A stretch of DNA of 16,995 nucleotides from an uncultured Collinsella sp. (GCA_900545605.1 UQZL01000042.1:1-16995), one strand, 5' to 3'. Positions 1-6,693 are shown, numbered from the stretch's first letter. Program-made: numbers and translations. The notes: generated from the sequence alone by a model not told the origin.

Positions 1-108
1 ACCGCGACCGCCACGGTCACCGCCACGGCCACCGCGATCGCCAAAACCGCCGCGACCGCCACGGTCGCCGCCACGGCCGCCACGGTCGTCACGGCCGCCG
101 CGAGGACC
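1..108. repeat. Low-complexity repeat encoding the RGG tail
   Basis: Imperfect short repeats of ccgccacgg/accgcgatcg type run from the window edge to about 108. They are the coding DNA for the Arg-Gly-Gly/Asp-Arg-Gly-Gly tail of the minus-strand gene, not a separate element. Such DNA can expand or contract by slippage, so tail length may differ between strains. Confidence 0.8.
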
Positions 109-708
109 GCGGTCCTCGTCCAGGCCCATGGCGACGAGCGGAGCGATAACCTTATCGAGAGCGGCCATCAGCTCGGTGGCCTCCTCATAAGAAAGCTCGG
201 GCAGGAGCTTCTCCTTCTTGTTGGCAAGCTCGACCAGGCCCTCAGCGGCATCCTCGGCGGCGAAGACAACAATCTTGCGCATATCGCCCTCGGCGTCGTC
301 GATGCGGCCGACCAGATCGGCAGCCTCGGCCTCGGCCATCAGGCCATCGAGCTCACGGAGGCGCATGCCCAGCAGGTCGGACATTTCCTTCTGCTCCATC
401 TTGGGCTTGAGGTCAAGAAGCTTGATGGCGCGCTCGATGTTCGCCATGCGCTCGGCCTTGGCCTCCTCCTCCTTGGAAATAGCAAAGCGACGGCTACGCA
501 GCAGGCGGGCGGCCTTCTGCATCTTGTCCATCAGCTCTTCGTCATCGTAATCAACGGCGGCCTCGACAACCTCGGCCTCCTCCTCGGCGGAAACCTCGTC
601 AGCAGCCTCAACCTCGGCAGCTTCGGTCTCCACGGTCTCGACTGCCTCAACCTCGGCAGCCATGGTCTCGTTCTCGGTCTCGTTCATGATCTCTTCGTTC
701 TCGGACAT
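1..708 (-). CDS. MarR-like winged-helix protein with RGG-repeat tail (partial)
   Basis: Read on the minus strand from ATG at 706-708, the frame stays open to the window edge, giving 236 residues without a stop. The start follows a strong AGAAGGAG site. Residues 1-60 are very acidic (runs of Glu, Ala, Val). Residues about 85-160 look like a MarR-type winged helix: a helix ending LLDLKPKM, a recognition-helix-like QKEMSDLLGMRLRELDGL, and a wing with the GRIDDAEGDMRKIVV pattern typical of the MarR wing Asp-x-Arg. From residue 200 to the edge the protein is RGG/DRGG repeats. The family assignment comes from pattern only. RGG boxes are known in RNA- and nucleic-acid-binding proteins, but joining one to a MarR fold is unusual. 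Role unknown: it could be a transcription regulator or a nucleoid/RNA-binding protein. The C-terminus and true length lie outside the window. Confidence 0.75.
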   Translation of the reverse strand, partial: MSENEEIMNETENETMAAEVEAVETVETEAAEVEAADEVSAEEEAEVVEAAVDYDDEELMDKMQKAARLLRSRRFAISKEEEAKAERMANIERAIKLLDLKPKMEQKEMSDLLGMRLRELDGLMAEAEAADLVGRIDDAEGDMRKIVVFAAEDAAEGLVELANKKEKLLPELSYEEATELMAALDKVIAPLVAMGLDEDRGPRGGRDDRGGRGGDRGGRGGFGDRGGRGGDRGGRG

Positions 709-860
709 GAGACTCCTTCTTGGCCCTCTCGGGCATCATCGCCCCATTCGCGGGGCCCGTCGCGCACTCTTTGCGCTTTAAACATTCATGCCTCTCGGCA
801 AAACGTCCATTAGTTTATGGTGTCGCCATCCAATCTAGCTGCAGAATCTATGTGCACACA
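709..860. other. Intergenic region, MFS gene to MarR-like gene
   Basis: This 152-bp gap lies between two minus-strand genes. I see the ribosome binding site of the downstream gene (AGAAGGAG, complement of about 713-720) and only short weak hairpins. There is no convincing terminator with a T-run and no clear promoter. Confidence 0.5.
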
Positions 861-2276
861 TTAATGCGACATGTGCGACTCGCGACGAGCGTACACCAGC
901 GACGTCGCGAACCCGACCACGGCAATCACAGCCGCCACACGCACGGCAGTTGCAAATCCAATCGCCTGGGCAACGTCGGTCGCAGCGCCAGCCGCGCCGG
1001 CAGTCGCCGCAGAACTCGAGAGCAGACCGATAAACAGCGATGGGCCAAACGATGCGGCAATCATGTTCCACGTGTTAAGCAATGCCGTTCCGTGGGGATG
1101 CTCAGCGGCAGGCAGCGTCTCCAAGCCGGCCGTTTGCGAGGGGCTCAGCACCAAACCGACTCCGGCATACACCACAACGGTCAGCGCCACGACGACGCCG
1201 ATGTTCATACTTGCCGCCGTCATCGAGATGGCAGTCTGCCCCACGGCAATCAGGGCAAAGCCGACCGGCAGCAGCGGCCATGCGCCACGGGCGTCCATCA
1301 CGCGTCCGCCCACAATCGAGGTCACGGCGTTGCAGGCAATCGCCGGCAAAATGAGCAAGCCCGCAATAAGTGCGATCATGCCGCATGCGCCCTCAAAATA
1401 GAGCGGCAACAAAACGCTCATCGAGAACGTCGTCATCATCGACACCACCACAAGCAGGCACGCGGGCCAAAAACGAACGCTCGCCATGGGACGCACGTTA
1501 AGCACCGGATGCTCGAGCTTGAGCTGACGGGCCGCAAACAGGCCGAGCAGCACAATGGCGGCGAAAAGCGCCACGATGCCGGCAATCGGATTGGTCGAGA
1601 ACTCGCCTACGGAATACACGAATGCCGTAATGCCGGCGGCGAGCAAAACAACCGACAGAATATCAAGCGTGGTGCTCGAGCGCTCTCCGACATTCTGAAC
1701 AAGCTTAACGCCCGCCGCAGCGACCACAATGCCGCCCACCAGCGGCACTACGAACACCGCCCTCCAGCCGAACAACGTGCACATAAGACCGCTGATTACG
1801 GGTCCAAACGCCGGCCCTAGCGTAATGCAGGCACCGCCCAGGCTAAGATACAGACCGAGCTTCTCGCGCGGGGCGCAAGACAGCACCACGTTCATCATGA
1901 GCGGGAACAAGATGCCCGATCCCGCAGCCTGCAAAATACGACTTGGTAGCAAAACGCTAAACGACGGAGCGATCAGACACAGGACTTCGCCGGCGACCAT
2001 ACATCCGCATGCGAAAAACAACAGCTTGCGCGTCGAGAAACGGCCGGACAGGAAGGCCATGATGGCCGTAAAGATCGACGTCACGATCATGTAGCCCGAA
2101 ACGAGCCACTGCGCCGTGGTGGCACTCACCGAAAAGGCTGCCATAATGTCGTGCAACGCCACGTTAATGATGTTCTCGTTAAACGCGGCAACAAAGGCTG
2201 CAATATACATAACGACGAGAAGCGCCGCAGTGGCCGATGGCGTTGCTTGAACTTGTTGCTGAGATTTGCTCCCCAT
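861..2276 (-). CDS. MFS transporter, DHA2 (EmrB/QacA-like) family
   Basis: A 471-residue membrane protein, predicted as a proton-coupled exporter of drugs or other small molecules in the cytoplasmic membrane. It is hydrophobic throughout, with about 12-14 candidate membrane segments. The first segment holds the FNENIINVALHDI pattern typical of DHA2 proteins. The loop LSGRFSTRKLL matches MFS motif A, and LGPAFGPVISG matches antiporter motif C. The ATG start has AGGAAGG upstream at 6-nt spacing. The gene stands alone: the next minus-strand gene begins 150 bp downstream, and the deformylase gene upstream is divergent. Substrate cannot be read from sequence. Its leader contains an inverted repeat at 2323-2352 that may be regulatory. 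Confidence 0.9.
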   Translation of the reverse strand: MGSKSQQQVQATPSATAALLVVMYIAAFVAAFNENIINVALHDIMAAFSVSATTAQWLVSGYMIVTSIFTAIMAFLSGRFSTRKLLFFACGCMVAGEVLCLIAPSFSVLLPSRILQAAGSGILFPLMMNVVLSCAPREKLGLYLSLGGACITLGPAFGPVISGLMCTLFGWRAVFVVPLVGGIVVAAAGVKLVQNVGERSSTTLDILSVVLLAAGITAFVYSVGEFSTNPIAGIVALFAAIVLLGLFAARQLKLEHPVLNVRPMASVRFWPACLLVVVSMMTTFSMSVLLPLYFEGACGMIALIAGLLILPAIACNAVTSIVGGRVMDARGAWPLLPVGFALIAVGQTAISMTAASMNIGVVVALTVVVYAGVGLVLSPSQTAGLETLPAAEHPHGTALLNTWNMIAASFGPSLFIGLLSSSAATAGAAGAATDVAQAIGFATAVRVAAVIAVVGFATSLVYARRESHMSH

Positions 2277-2322
2277 GCATTTCCTTCCTCTTGGAACGAC
2301 AGTCGCATCGCCCCAGAGGAAC

Positions 2323-2352
2323 AGTCCAGGGCGAAAAAATGAGCCCTAGACT
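2323..2352 (-). promoter_or_regulatory. Inverted repeat in the MFS gene leader
   Basis: Two 10-nt arms, AGTCCAGGGC and GCCCTAGACT, pair except for one position and flank a 10-nt loop. On the minus strand the loop carries six T residues. It sits 47 nt upstream of the MFS start codon, in the divergent MFS/deformylase gap. It could be an operator for a local regulator or an mRNA leader hairpin. Function is inferred from position only. Confidence 0.4.
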
Positions 2353-2482
2353 TACGCCAGACGCCGTACACGACGAATCTGGCAACATGGTCCAACGTCA
2401 AAAGATTGTAACGCGGACGCGCAGCTTTCCTTCCGCGCTATTATTAAAAGTCCACGAAAGCATAAGACATGAGGAGCCCGCC

Positions 2483-2893
2483 ATGATTAAGCCCATCATG
2501 AAATCCGAGTTCTTTTTGCGCCTGCCTTCCGAAGACGCGGGGCCCGACGATGCCGCGACCGGGCAGGACCTCCTGGATACACTCCACGAGCATGAGCACG
2601 AGTGCGTGGGGCTCGCCGCCAACATGATCGGTGTGCGCAAACGCATCATCTGCGTAAAGGACGGCAACAGGGCGCTCCTGATGTACAACCCTCAAATTCT
2701 TGAACAGGTCAATGCCTATCAGACGAGCGAAGGATGCCTCTCGCTGATCGGCGAGCGTCCCTGCACCCGCTATCGCCGCATTAAGGTTGAGTATTTGGAC
2801 GAGGACTTCGTCCACCGCATCAAAAACTTCTCGGGCTACACCGCCGAGATCATCCAACACGAAATCGACCACTGCAACGGGATTGTTATTTAG
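2483..2893 (+). CDS. def: Peptide deformylase, short variant family
   Basis: A 136-residue metal-dependent hydrolase predicted to remove the formyl group from N-terminal Met of new proteins in the cytoplasm. The start is ATG at 2483, preceded by GAGGAG at 6-nt spacing; the reading frame extends further upstream but without a ribosome site. Motif II is EGCLS (metal ligand Cys85). Motif III is QHEIDH (His126, catalytic Glu127, His130). Motif I reads GLAANMIG (43-50), where the canonical GxGxAAxQ Gln is Met48. That Gln normally helps the oxyanion, so specificity or rate may differ. At 136 residues it is shorter than E. coli Def (about 168). It is a single gene closed by a bidirectional terminator. 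Compare the paralogue at 10101-10520, which keeps the Gln but loses the catalytic Glu. Confidence 0.88.
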   Translation: MIKPIMKSEFFLRLPSEDAGPDDAATGQDLLDTLHEHEHECVGLAANMIGVRKRIICVKDGNRALLMYNPQILEQVNAYQTSEGCLSLIGERPCTRYRRIKVEYLDEDFVHRIKNFSGYTAEIIQHEIDHCNGIVI

Positions 2894-2908
2894 TTCCGCC
2901 GATTCAAG

Positions 2909-2946
2909 AAAGCTCCCTGCAGCAAAACAACTGCAGGGAGCTTTTC
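2909..2946 (+). terminator. Bidirectional terminator between def and the XRE-aminotransferase gene
   Basis: A perfect 14-bp stem (AAAGCTCCCTGCAG at 2909-2922 with CTGCAGGGAGCTTT at 2931-2944) has an 8-nt loop and ends in TTTT on the plus strand. On the minus strand the stem also ends in TTTC. It lies between two convergent stop codons (2893 and 2968), so it probably ends both transcripts. Confidence 0.9.
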
Positions 2947-2967
2947 ATAGTGCGGAGTTTCTATCCC

Positions 2968-4488
2968 CTACGACTGGCGATAATGATCGAAGAAGTCGGC
3001 GAGGTCTTCGAGGGACTCTTTGAGTACTTCCATGCGCGGCAGGTACACGATACGGAAGTGGTCGGGCTCAGCCCAGTTGAAGCCGCCGCCACGCGTGATC
3101 AGGATCTTCTTCTCGTGCAGCAGGTCAAGGGCGAACTGCTCGTCATCGGTGATGTTGAACTTCTTTACATCCATCTTGGGGAAGATGTAGAACGCCGCAC
3201 GCGGCTTAACTACCGAGATGCCGTCAATCTTGCTGAGTGCCTCATACACAAAGTTGCGCTGCTCGTAGACACGGCCGCCGGGACGGATGTAGTCGTTAAC
3301 GGACTGATGGCCACCGAGTGCCGTCTGAACGATCGACTGAGCCGGCACGTTGGAGCACAGGCGCATGTTGGAAAGCATGTTGATGCCCATGATGAAGTCG
3401 CTCATGCAGCGCTGGTTGCCCGAGAGCACCATCCAGCCAATACGATAGCCCGCAATCATGTGCGACTTGGAAAGGCCACTAAAGGTAACGCAGGGCAGGT
3501 CGGGGGCGAGCGAGGCAATCGAGACGTGCTCGTAGCCGTCCATGCACAGGCGGTCGTAGATCTCATCGGCAAAGATCATCAGCTGATGCCTGCGTGCAAC
3601 CTCGACGATGCCCTCGAGCACCTCGCGCGGATAGACGGAACCCGTGGGGTTGTTGGGGTTGATGATGACGAGGGCCTTGGTCGCGCTCGTGATCTTGGAC
3701 TCCATATCCTCCAGGTCGGGATACCAATCCGCCTGCTCATCGCACAGATAGTGCACAGGATGACCGCCGGCAAGGGTTGCGCACGCCGTCCAGAGCGGAT
3801 AGTCGGGGCTGGGGATCAGAATCTCGTCGCCATTGTCGAGCAGCGCGTTCATCGAAAGCTGAATGAGCTCGGACACGCCGTTGCCCGTGTAGATATGCTC
3901 CATCTGAACGTTGGGCAGGCCCTTGATCTGCGAATACTGCATGATCGCCTTGCGCGCGGAGAACAGGCCACGCGAGTTGGAATAGCCTTCGCAGTCGGGC
4001 AGCTGCTGGCGCATGTCCTTGATGACCTCATCGGGCGTGCGGAAACCGAAGGGCGCCGGGTTACCGATATTGAGCTTGAGTATGCGCTCACCCTCGTCCT
4101 CCATACGGGCAGCCTCGTCGACGACGGGACCGCGCACGTCATACAGGACGTTATCGAGCTTGGTGGATTTAGAAAAAGTACGCATGGTGGTGCTCCTTGC
4201 AATTTGAGCTGAGGGATGGGGTTCGGGCTTGGAATCGTTGCGGGGTGATGATGCCTCGCCTTGATCGGCGTCGCCGGCAAGCAGCCAGGTAACATCGACC
4301 TCCAAAATACGAGCGAGCAGCTCAGCCACATCGCGCCGCGGGATCGTCTTGCCGCTCACATATTGGCTCATCTGACTCTTGCCGAGTTTTTTGCCGAGCA
4401 TCTCCGATGCGCGGATCACGTCCGACTGGCGAACGTCGCGATCGGACATAGCCTGTCGCAGGCGATCGCTAAACGTCTCTTGGGCCAC
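2968..4488 (-). CDS. alaA: XRE helix-turn-helix fused to AlaA-like aminotransferase
   Basis: A 506-residue fusion. The GTG at 4486-4488 is chosen because AAGGAGG lies 5 nt upstream; an upstream in-frame ATG at 4539 lies inside the operator and lacks a ribosome site. Residues 6-70 form an XRE/Cro HTH (SQMSQYVSGKTIPRRDVAELL). A hydrophilic Pro/Ser linker (71-101) leads to a complete class I aminotransferase (102-506, 405 residues, the length of E. coli AlaA). It has the INPNNPTG and ADEIYD motifs, the PLP lysine in SGLSK (Lys341), and a C-terminal DHFRIVYLPR. It closely resembles AlaA, which makes alanine from pyruvate and glutamate. An intact catalytic site suggests a working enzyme that may also bind DNA. 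A second ribosome site lies at the domain boundary. The HTH may bind the palindrome at 4529-4548 for autoregulation (inference). Confidence 0.88.
   Translation of the reverse strand: MAQETFSDRLRQAMSDRDVRQSDVIRASEMLGKKLGKSQMSQYVSGKTIPRRDVAELLARILEVDVTWLLAGDADQGEASSPRNDSKPEPHPSAQIARSTTMRTFSKSTKLDNVLYDVRGPVVDEAARMEDEGERILKLNIGNPAPFGFRTPDEVIKDMRQQLPDCEGYSNSRGLFSARKAIMQYSQIKGLPNVQMEHIYTGNGVSELIQLSMNALLDNGDEILIPSPDYPLWTACATLAGGHPVHYLCDEQADWYPDLEDMESKITSATKALVIINPNNPTGSVYPREVLEGIVEVARRHQLMIFADEIYDRLCMDGYEHVSIASLAPDLPCVTFSGLSKSHMIAGYRIGWMVLSGNQRCMSDFIMGINMLSNMRLCSNVPAQSIVQTALGGHQSVNDYIRPGGRVYEQRNFVYEALSKIDGISVVKPRAAFYIFPKMDVKKFNITDDEQFALDLLHEKKILITRGGGFNWAEPDHFRIVYLPRMEVLKESLEDLADFFDHYRQS
4183..4198 (-). 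promoter_or_regulatory. Internal ribosome binding site and second start for the aminotransferase domain
   Basis: Inside the fusion gene, minus-strand AAGGAG (complement of 4193-4198) lies 7 nt before an in-frame ATG (complement of 4183-4185). Initiation here would give a 405-residue aminotransferase without the HTH domain, beginning MRTFSKSTKLDNV, which matches the natural N-terminus of AlaA proteins. Either both forms are made, or this is a relic of two separate genes. Confidence 0.65.
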
Positions 4489-4528
4489 TAGAACCTCCTT
4501 GCTGGCAAAGTTCAATTTATAGAATACG

Positions 4529-4548
4529 AATTGAACCAAGGTTCAATT
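4529..4548 (-). promoter_or_regulatory. Palindromic operator at the XRE-aminotransferase promoter
   Basis: AATTGAACCAAGGTTCAATT is a perfect inverted repeat with 9-bp arms and a 2-bp centre. It lies 40 bp upstream of the GTG start and just downstream of a minus-strand TATACT -10-like box (complement of 4557-4562), so a bound repressor would cover the transcription start. Two more copies of the TTCAATTT half-site lie at 4511-4518 and 4584-4591. The likely ligand is the HTH domain of the gene itself (inference). Confidence 0.6.
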
Positions 4549-4556
4549 TAGGCAGC

Positions 4557-4562
4557 AGTATA
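4557..4562 (-). promoter_or_regulatory. Candidate -10 box, XRE-aminotransferase gene
   Basis: TATACT on the minus strand matches the sigma-70 -10 consensus at 5 of 6 positions. It lies directly upstream of the palindromic operator. No well-spaced -35 box is seen (TTGAAC is present, but 20 nt away), so this is tentative. Confidence 0.35.
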
Positions 4563-4619
4563 ACGCGGCACCTCATTCGAAAGTTCAATTTCATAAGAAA
4601 ATGCACCAGACTCTGAGAT

Positions 4620-4636
4620 TTGCCCAAAGTGGGCAA
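4620..4636 (-). terminator. Weak hairpin after the LysR gene
   Basis: TTGCCCA and TGGGCAA form a 7-bp stem with a 3-nt loop, 14 nt after the LysR stop codon. No T-run follows on the minus strand, so termination would be weak or factor-dependent. Confidence 0.35.
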
Positions 4637-4650
4637 TGACACGCACACGT

Positions 4651-5508
4651 TTAGAGGTATTCGAGGAAACGGACGGCGGCAAGCGAAACATCGGCCGTTC
4701 GATATATCGCATTGATCTGCCGATGAGGATGTCCCTCGAGCGGACGCACGGCAACATCGAACTGACAGCGACGCAAGATGAGCGCGGGAAGAATGCTAAC
4801 GCCCAGGCCGTCCTCGACCATAGCCATAATCGCATAGTCATCCCAGGTCGACAGCTTAGAGCGCACCGCCAGGCCCGCGCGGCGAAACAGCGGCGTAATC
4901 TCGTCGTCGCTACCGCGTTCCAGCAGGATAAACTGCTCGTTGGCCAAATCGGCAAGGGAAACGACCTCCGCGGTGGCAAGCGAGGAGTCCGCTGGCACCA
5001 CGGCCATCAGCTCGTCTTGCACCAACGGTCGCGACGCCATGCCGGCGCCGCGGGGCTCACGCGGGATAAAACCCAGGTCACAACGACCCTCAGCCACCCA
5101 TTGTTCAATCTCTGAGTAATCGCCCATCAGCAACTCATAATCGACGTCCGGATGATCGGCGCGAAAGCGCGCAATCACCGGCGGCAGCACGTGGGTCGCC
5201 ACACTCGAAAACGTACCGATGCAGATTTTGCCGCGCATGAGCCCGCGCATCTCATCCACCCGTCGCTGCAAGCGAGTGAATTCCTCGCAGAGCGCCTCGA
5301 CAGCCGGCATGACCTGCCGCCCGTCGGCAGAAAGAGCCACGCCCTCGCGACTGCGGTCGAGCACCTTAAAACCCCAGTCGGCCTCAAGATCGGCCACCAT
5401 ACGGCTCACGCCCGACTGCGAATAGCTCAGGCGCTCGGCAGCACGCGTAAAGCTTCCGGCGCGCACCGTCTCCAGCAGCACCTGCATCTTTTGAATATTC
5501 GTTTCCAC
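4651..5508 (-). CDS. LysR-family transcriptional regulator
   Basis: A 285-residue regulator. The GTG start (5506-5508) follows GGAGG at 6-nt spacing. Residues 1-65 form the LysR winged HTH: MQVLLETVRAGSFTRAAERL, then SQSGVSRMVADLE. Residues about 90-285 form the periplasmic-binding-protein-like effector domain, with the GKICIGTFSS opening strand and a GLGVSILP segment near the end. The length is typical, perhaps slightly short at the C-terminus. It is divergent from the EamA exporter gene across 118 bp, the usual arrangement for a LysR protein controlling its neighbour. A GTTCAC-N5-GTGAAC inverted repeat in that gap is the best candidate binding site. The effector is unknown. Confidence 0.93.
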   Translation of the reverse strand: METNIQKMQVLLETVRAGSFTRAAERLSYSQSGVSRMVADLEADWGFKVLDRSREGVALSADGRQVMPAVEALCEEFTRLQRRVDEMRGLMRGKICIGTFSSVATHVLPPVIARFRADHPDVDYELLMGDYSEIEQWVAEGRCDLGFIPREPRGAGMASRPLVQDELMAVVPADSSLATAEVVSLADLANEQFILLERGSDDEITPLFRRAGLAVRSKLSTWDDYAIMAMVEDGLGVSILPALILRRCQFDVAVRPLEGHPHRQINAIYRTADVSLAAVRFLEYL

Positions 5509-5553
5509 GACACGCCTCCACCTTCACATGAATTTTTGTCATGTTAGCCATGC

Positions 5554-5581
5554 ATTATATTCGCTTTTCTTCTATTGCCAG
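5554..5581 (-). promoter_or_regulatory. Promoter of the LysR gene
   Basis: On the minus strand a perfect TATAAT (complement of 5554-5559) is preceded by CTGGCA (complement of 5576-5581) at 16-bp spacing. The -35 box touches the inverted repeat at 5581-5597, which fits autoregulation by LysR. Confidence 0.6.
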
Positions 5582-5597
5582 TTCACCCATAGTGAAC
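5581..5597. promoter_or_regulatory. Inverted repeat, candidate LysR binding site
   Basis: GTTCACCCATAGTGAAC has perfect 6-bp arms and a 5-bp centre. It lies between the divergent lysR and EamA starts and abuts the lysR -35 box. LysR proteins usually bind imperfect dyads in such gaps. Assignment is by position and symmetry. Confidence 0.5.
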
Positions 5598-5626
5598 ATG
5601 CTCGAATATAGAGGGGACGGAAGCGC

Positions 5627-6538
5627 ATGGACAACGGACTGTTTACGTACTTAGCAGCATTGATATTGTTTGGCTCCAACGGCATCATTGCCGCCGCCAT
5701 CGCGCTGCCGAGCTCCGATATCGTGCTACTACGCACGTTTTTGGGCGCATTCTCGCTTGTCACCATCCTCGCCATCACCCAAAGCCATAAGTTGCAGGCG
5801 CCATCTCGCCCCCGCGAAGCCGCAGCCCTCCTCCTCTCGGGAGCCGCGCTGGGCGCCAGCTGGATTTTTCTGTTCCGCGCCTACCAGACGATCGGCGTCG
5901 GCGTATCCTCGCTGCTGTACTACTGCGGCCCCATCATTGTCATGGCGCTCTCCCCACTCATCTTTGGCGAAAAACTGACCGGCGGCAAAATCGCCGGGTT
6001 TATCGCCGTCGCCTGCGGTGCTTTTCTCATTGCAGCACAAGGTCTAGGCGGCAATATGTCCATTGCGGGTATCGTCTGCGGTATCGCCTCGGCATTTTGC
6101 TATGCGCTGATGGTCATCGCTAGCAAGGGTGCGCCACACATCGAAGGCCTCGAGAACTCCACGCTCCAGGTGAGCGCCGCCTTTGTGACCGCGCTGGTCC
6201 TCACGCTCATCACGCAGGGCGCTCCCTCATTCCTGTCCGCCGGCGTCGCCGCCAGTATTGATTGGCGCGCCGTCGTCATGCTCGGCGTCATCAACACCGG
6301 CATCGGTTGCCTGCTCTACTTTAGCGCCGTCGCCAAGCTGCCCGTCCAGACCGTCGCCGTCGTCGGCTACCTCGAGCCGCTTTCGGCGGTCGTGTTCTCG
6401 GCCGCCCTTTTGGGTGAAGCCATAACACCGGTCCGCCTGATGGGCGCCGCGCTTATCATCGGCGGCGCGATTTTTTGCGAACTCGCCGGCAAACGCGCAA
6501 ACGCCAAGGCTGGCATCGCCCAGACAGTACGTGCTTAA
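5627..6538 (+). CDS. EamA/DMT-superfamily permease
   Basis: A 303-residue membrane protein with about ten predicted membrane segments arranged as two EamA repeats, as in RhaT/YdcZ/RarD-type metabolite exporters of the cytoplasmic membrane. Repeat 1 spans about residues 5-138 (RTFLGAF, LLYYCGPIIVMALSPLIFGEKLTGGKIAGF). Repeat 2 spans about 145-290 and ends YLEPLSAVVFSAALLGE, followed by a final segment; these PL(S/I)-GE motifs are the family hallmark. The start is ATG at 5627 with a purine-rich AGGGGACGGAAG stretch upstream. It is divergent from the LysR gene and probably under its control. Substrate (amino acid, drug or other metabolite) cannot be deduced. Confidence 0.92.
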   Translation: MDNGLFTYLAALILFGSNGIIAAAIALPSSDIVLLRTFLGAFSLVTILAITQSHKLQAPSRPREAAALLLSGAALGASWIFLFRAYQTIGVGVSSLLYYCGPIIVMALSPLIFGEKLTGGKIAGFIAVACGAFLIAAQGLGGNMSIAGIVCGIASAFCYALMVIASKGAPHIEGLENSTLQVSAAFVTALVLTLITQGAPSFLSAGVAASIDWRAVVMLGVINTGIGCLLYFSAVAKLPVQTVAVVGYLEPLSAVVFSAALLGEAITPVRLMGAALIIGGAIFCELAGKRANAKAGIAQTVRA

Positions 6539-6566
6539 AAGCCCCTGCTTTGAAATGCTACCTGCG

Positions 6567-6600
6567 TAGACAATAATCCCCAGCTGAGGATTATTGTCTA
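6567..6600. repeat. Long inverted repeat between the EamA gene and kup
   Basis: Perfect 13-bp arms (TAGACAATAATCC at 6567-6579 and GGATTATTGTCTA at 6588-6600) flank the 8-nt loop CCAGCTGA. No T-run follows on either strand, so it is not a standard intrinsic terminator. The arms share their TAGACA/TGTCTA ends with a second inverted repeat at 6661-6682, pointing to a protein binding site. It could still help end the EamA transcript. Confidence 0.6.
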
Positions 6601-6633
6601 AAATAACCCGATGTGCCAAACTGCTCTTGTATG

Positions 6634-6639
6634 TATAAA
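6634..6639 (+). promoter_or_regulatory. Candidate -10 box for kup
   Basis: TATAAA lies between the two TAGACA/TGTCTA inverted repeats and about 55 nt before the kup start. I find no good -35 box at 16-18 bp, so the call rests on the -10 match and position only. Confidence 0.3.
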
Positions 6640-6660
6640 GACGGCATAAAGTTTTTGTCC

Positions 6661-6682
6661 TAGACAGATAACCGGATGTCTA
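6661..6682. promoter_or_regulatory. Second TAGACA/TGTCTA inverted repeat, kup leader
   Basis: TAGACA at 6661-6666 and TGTCTA at 6677-6682 flank 10 nt (GATAACCGGA). The site directly precedes the kup ribosome site and overlaps an in-frame upstream ATG at 6676. A related ATAACCCGATGT lies at 6603-6614, so the motif occurs several times around the kup promoter. Confidence 0.45.
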
Positions 6683-6693
6683 AGGGAGTCCTC

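Noticed and set aside
1..108. Short tandem repeats that might suggest a CRISPR or satellite array
   Set aside because: The units are short and imperfect, with no spacers, and they translate as an in-frame RGG tail of the minus-strand gene.
2950..4212. Long plus-strand open frame of 420 codons
   Set aside because: It is antisense to the well-supported aminotransferase gene, has no ribosome site, and its translation resembles no protein family. High GC produces such shadows.
6539..6693. c-di-AMP (ydaO-type) riboswitch upstream of kup
   Set aside because: The gap is only about 155 bp including the dyads, and the conserved riboswitch core is not visible.
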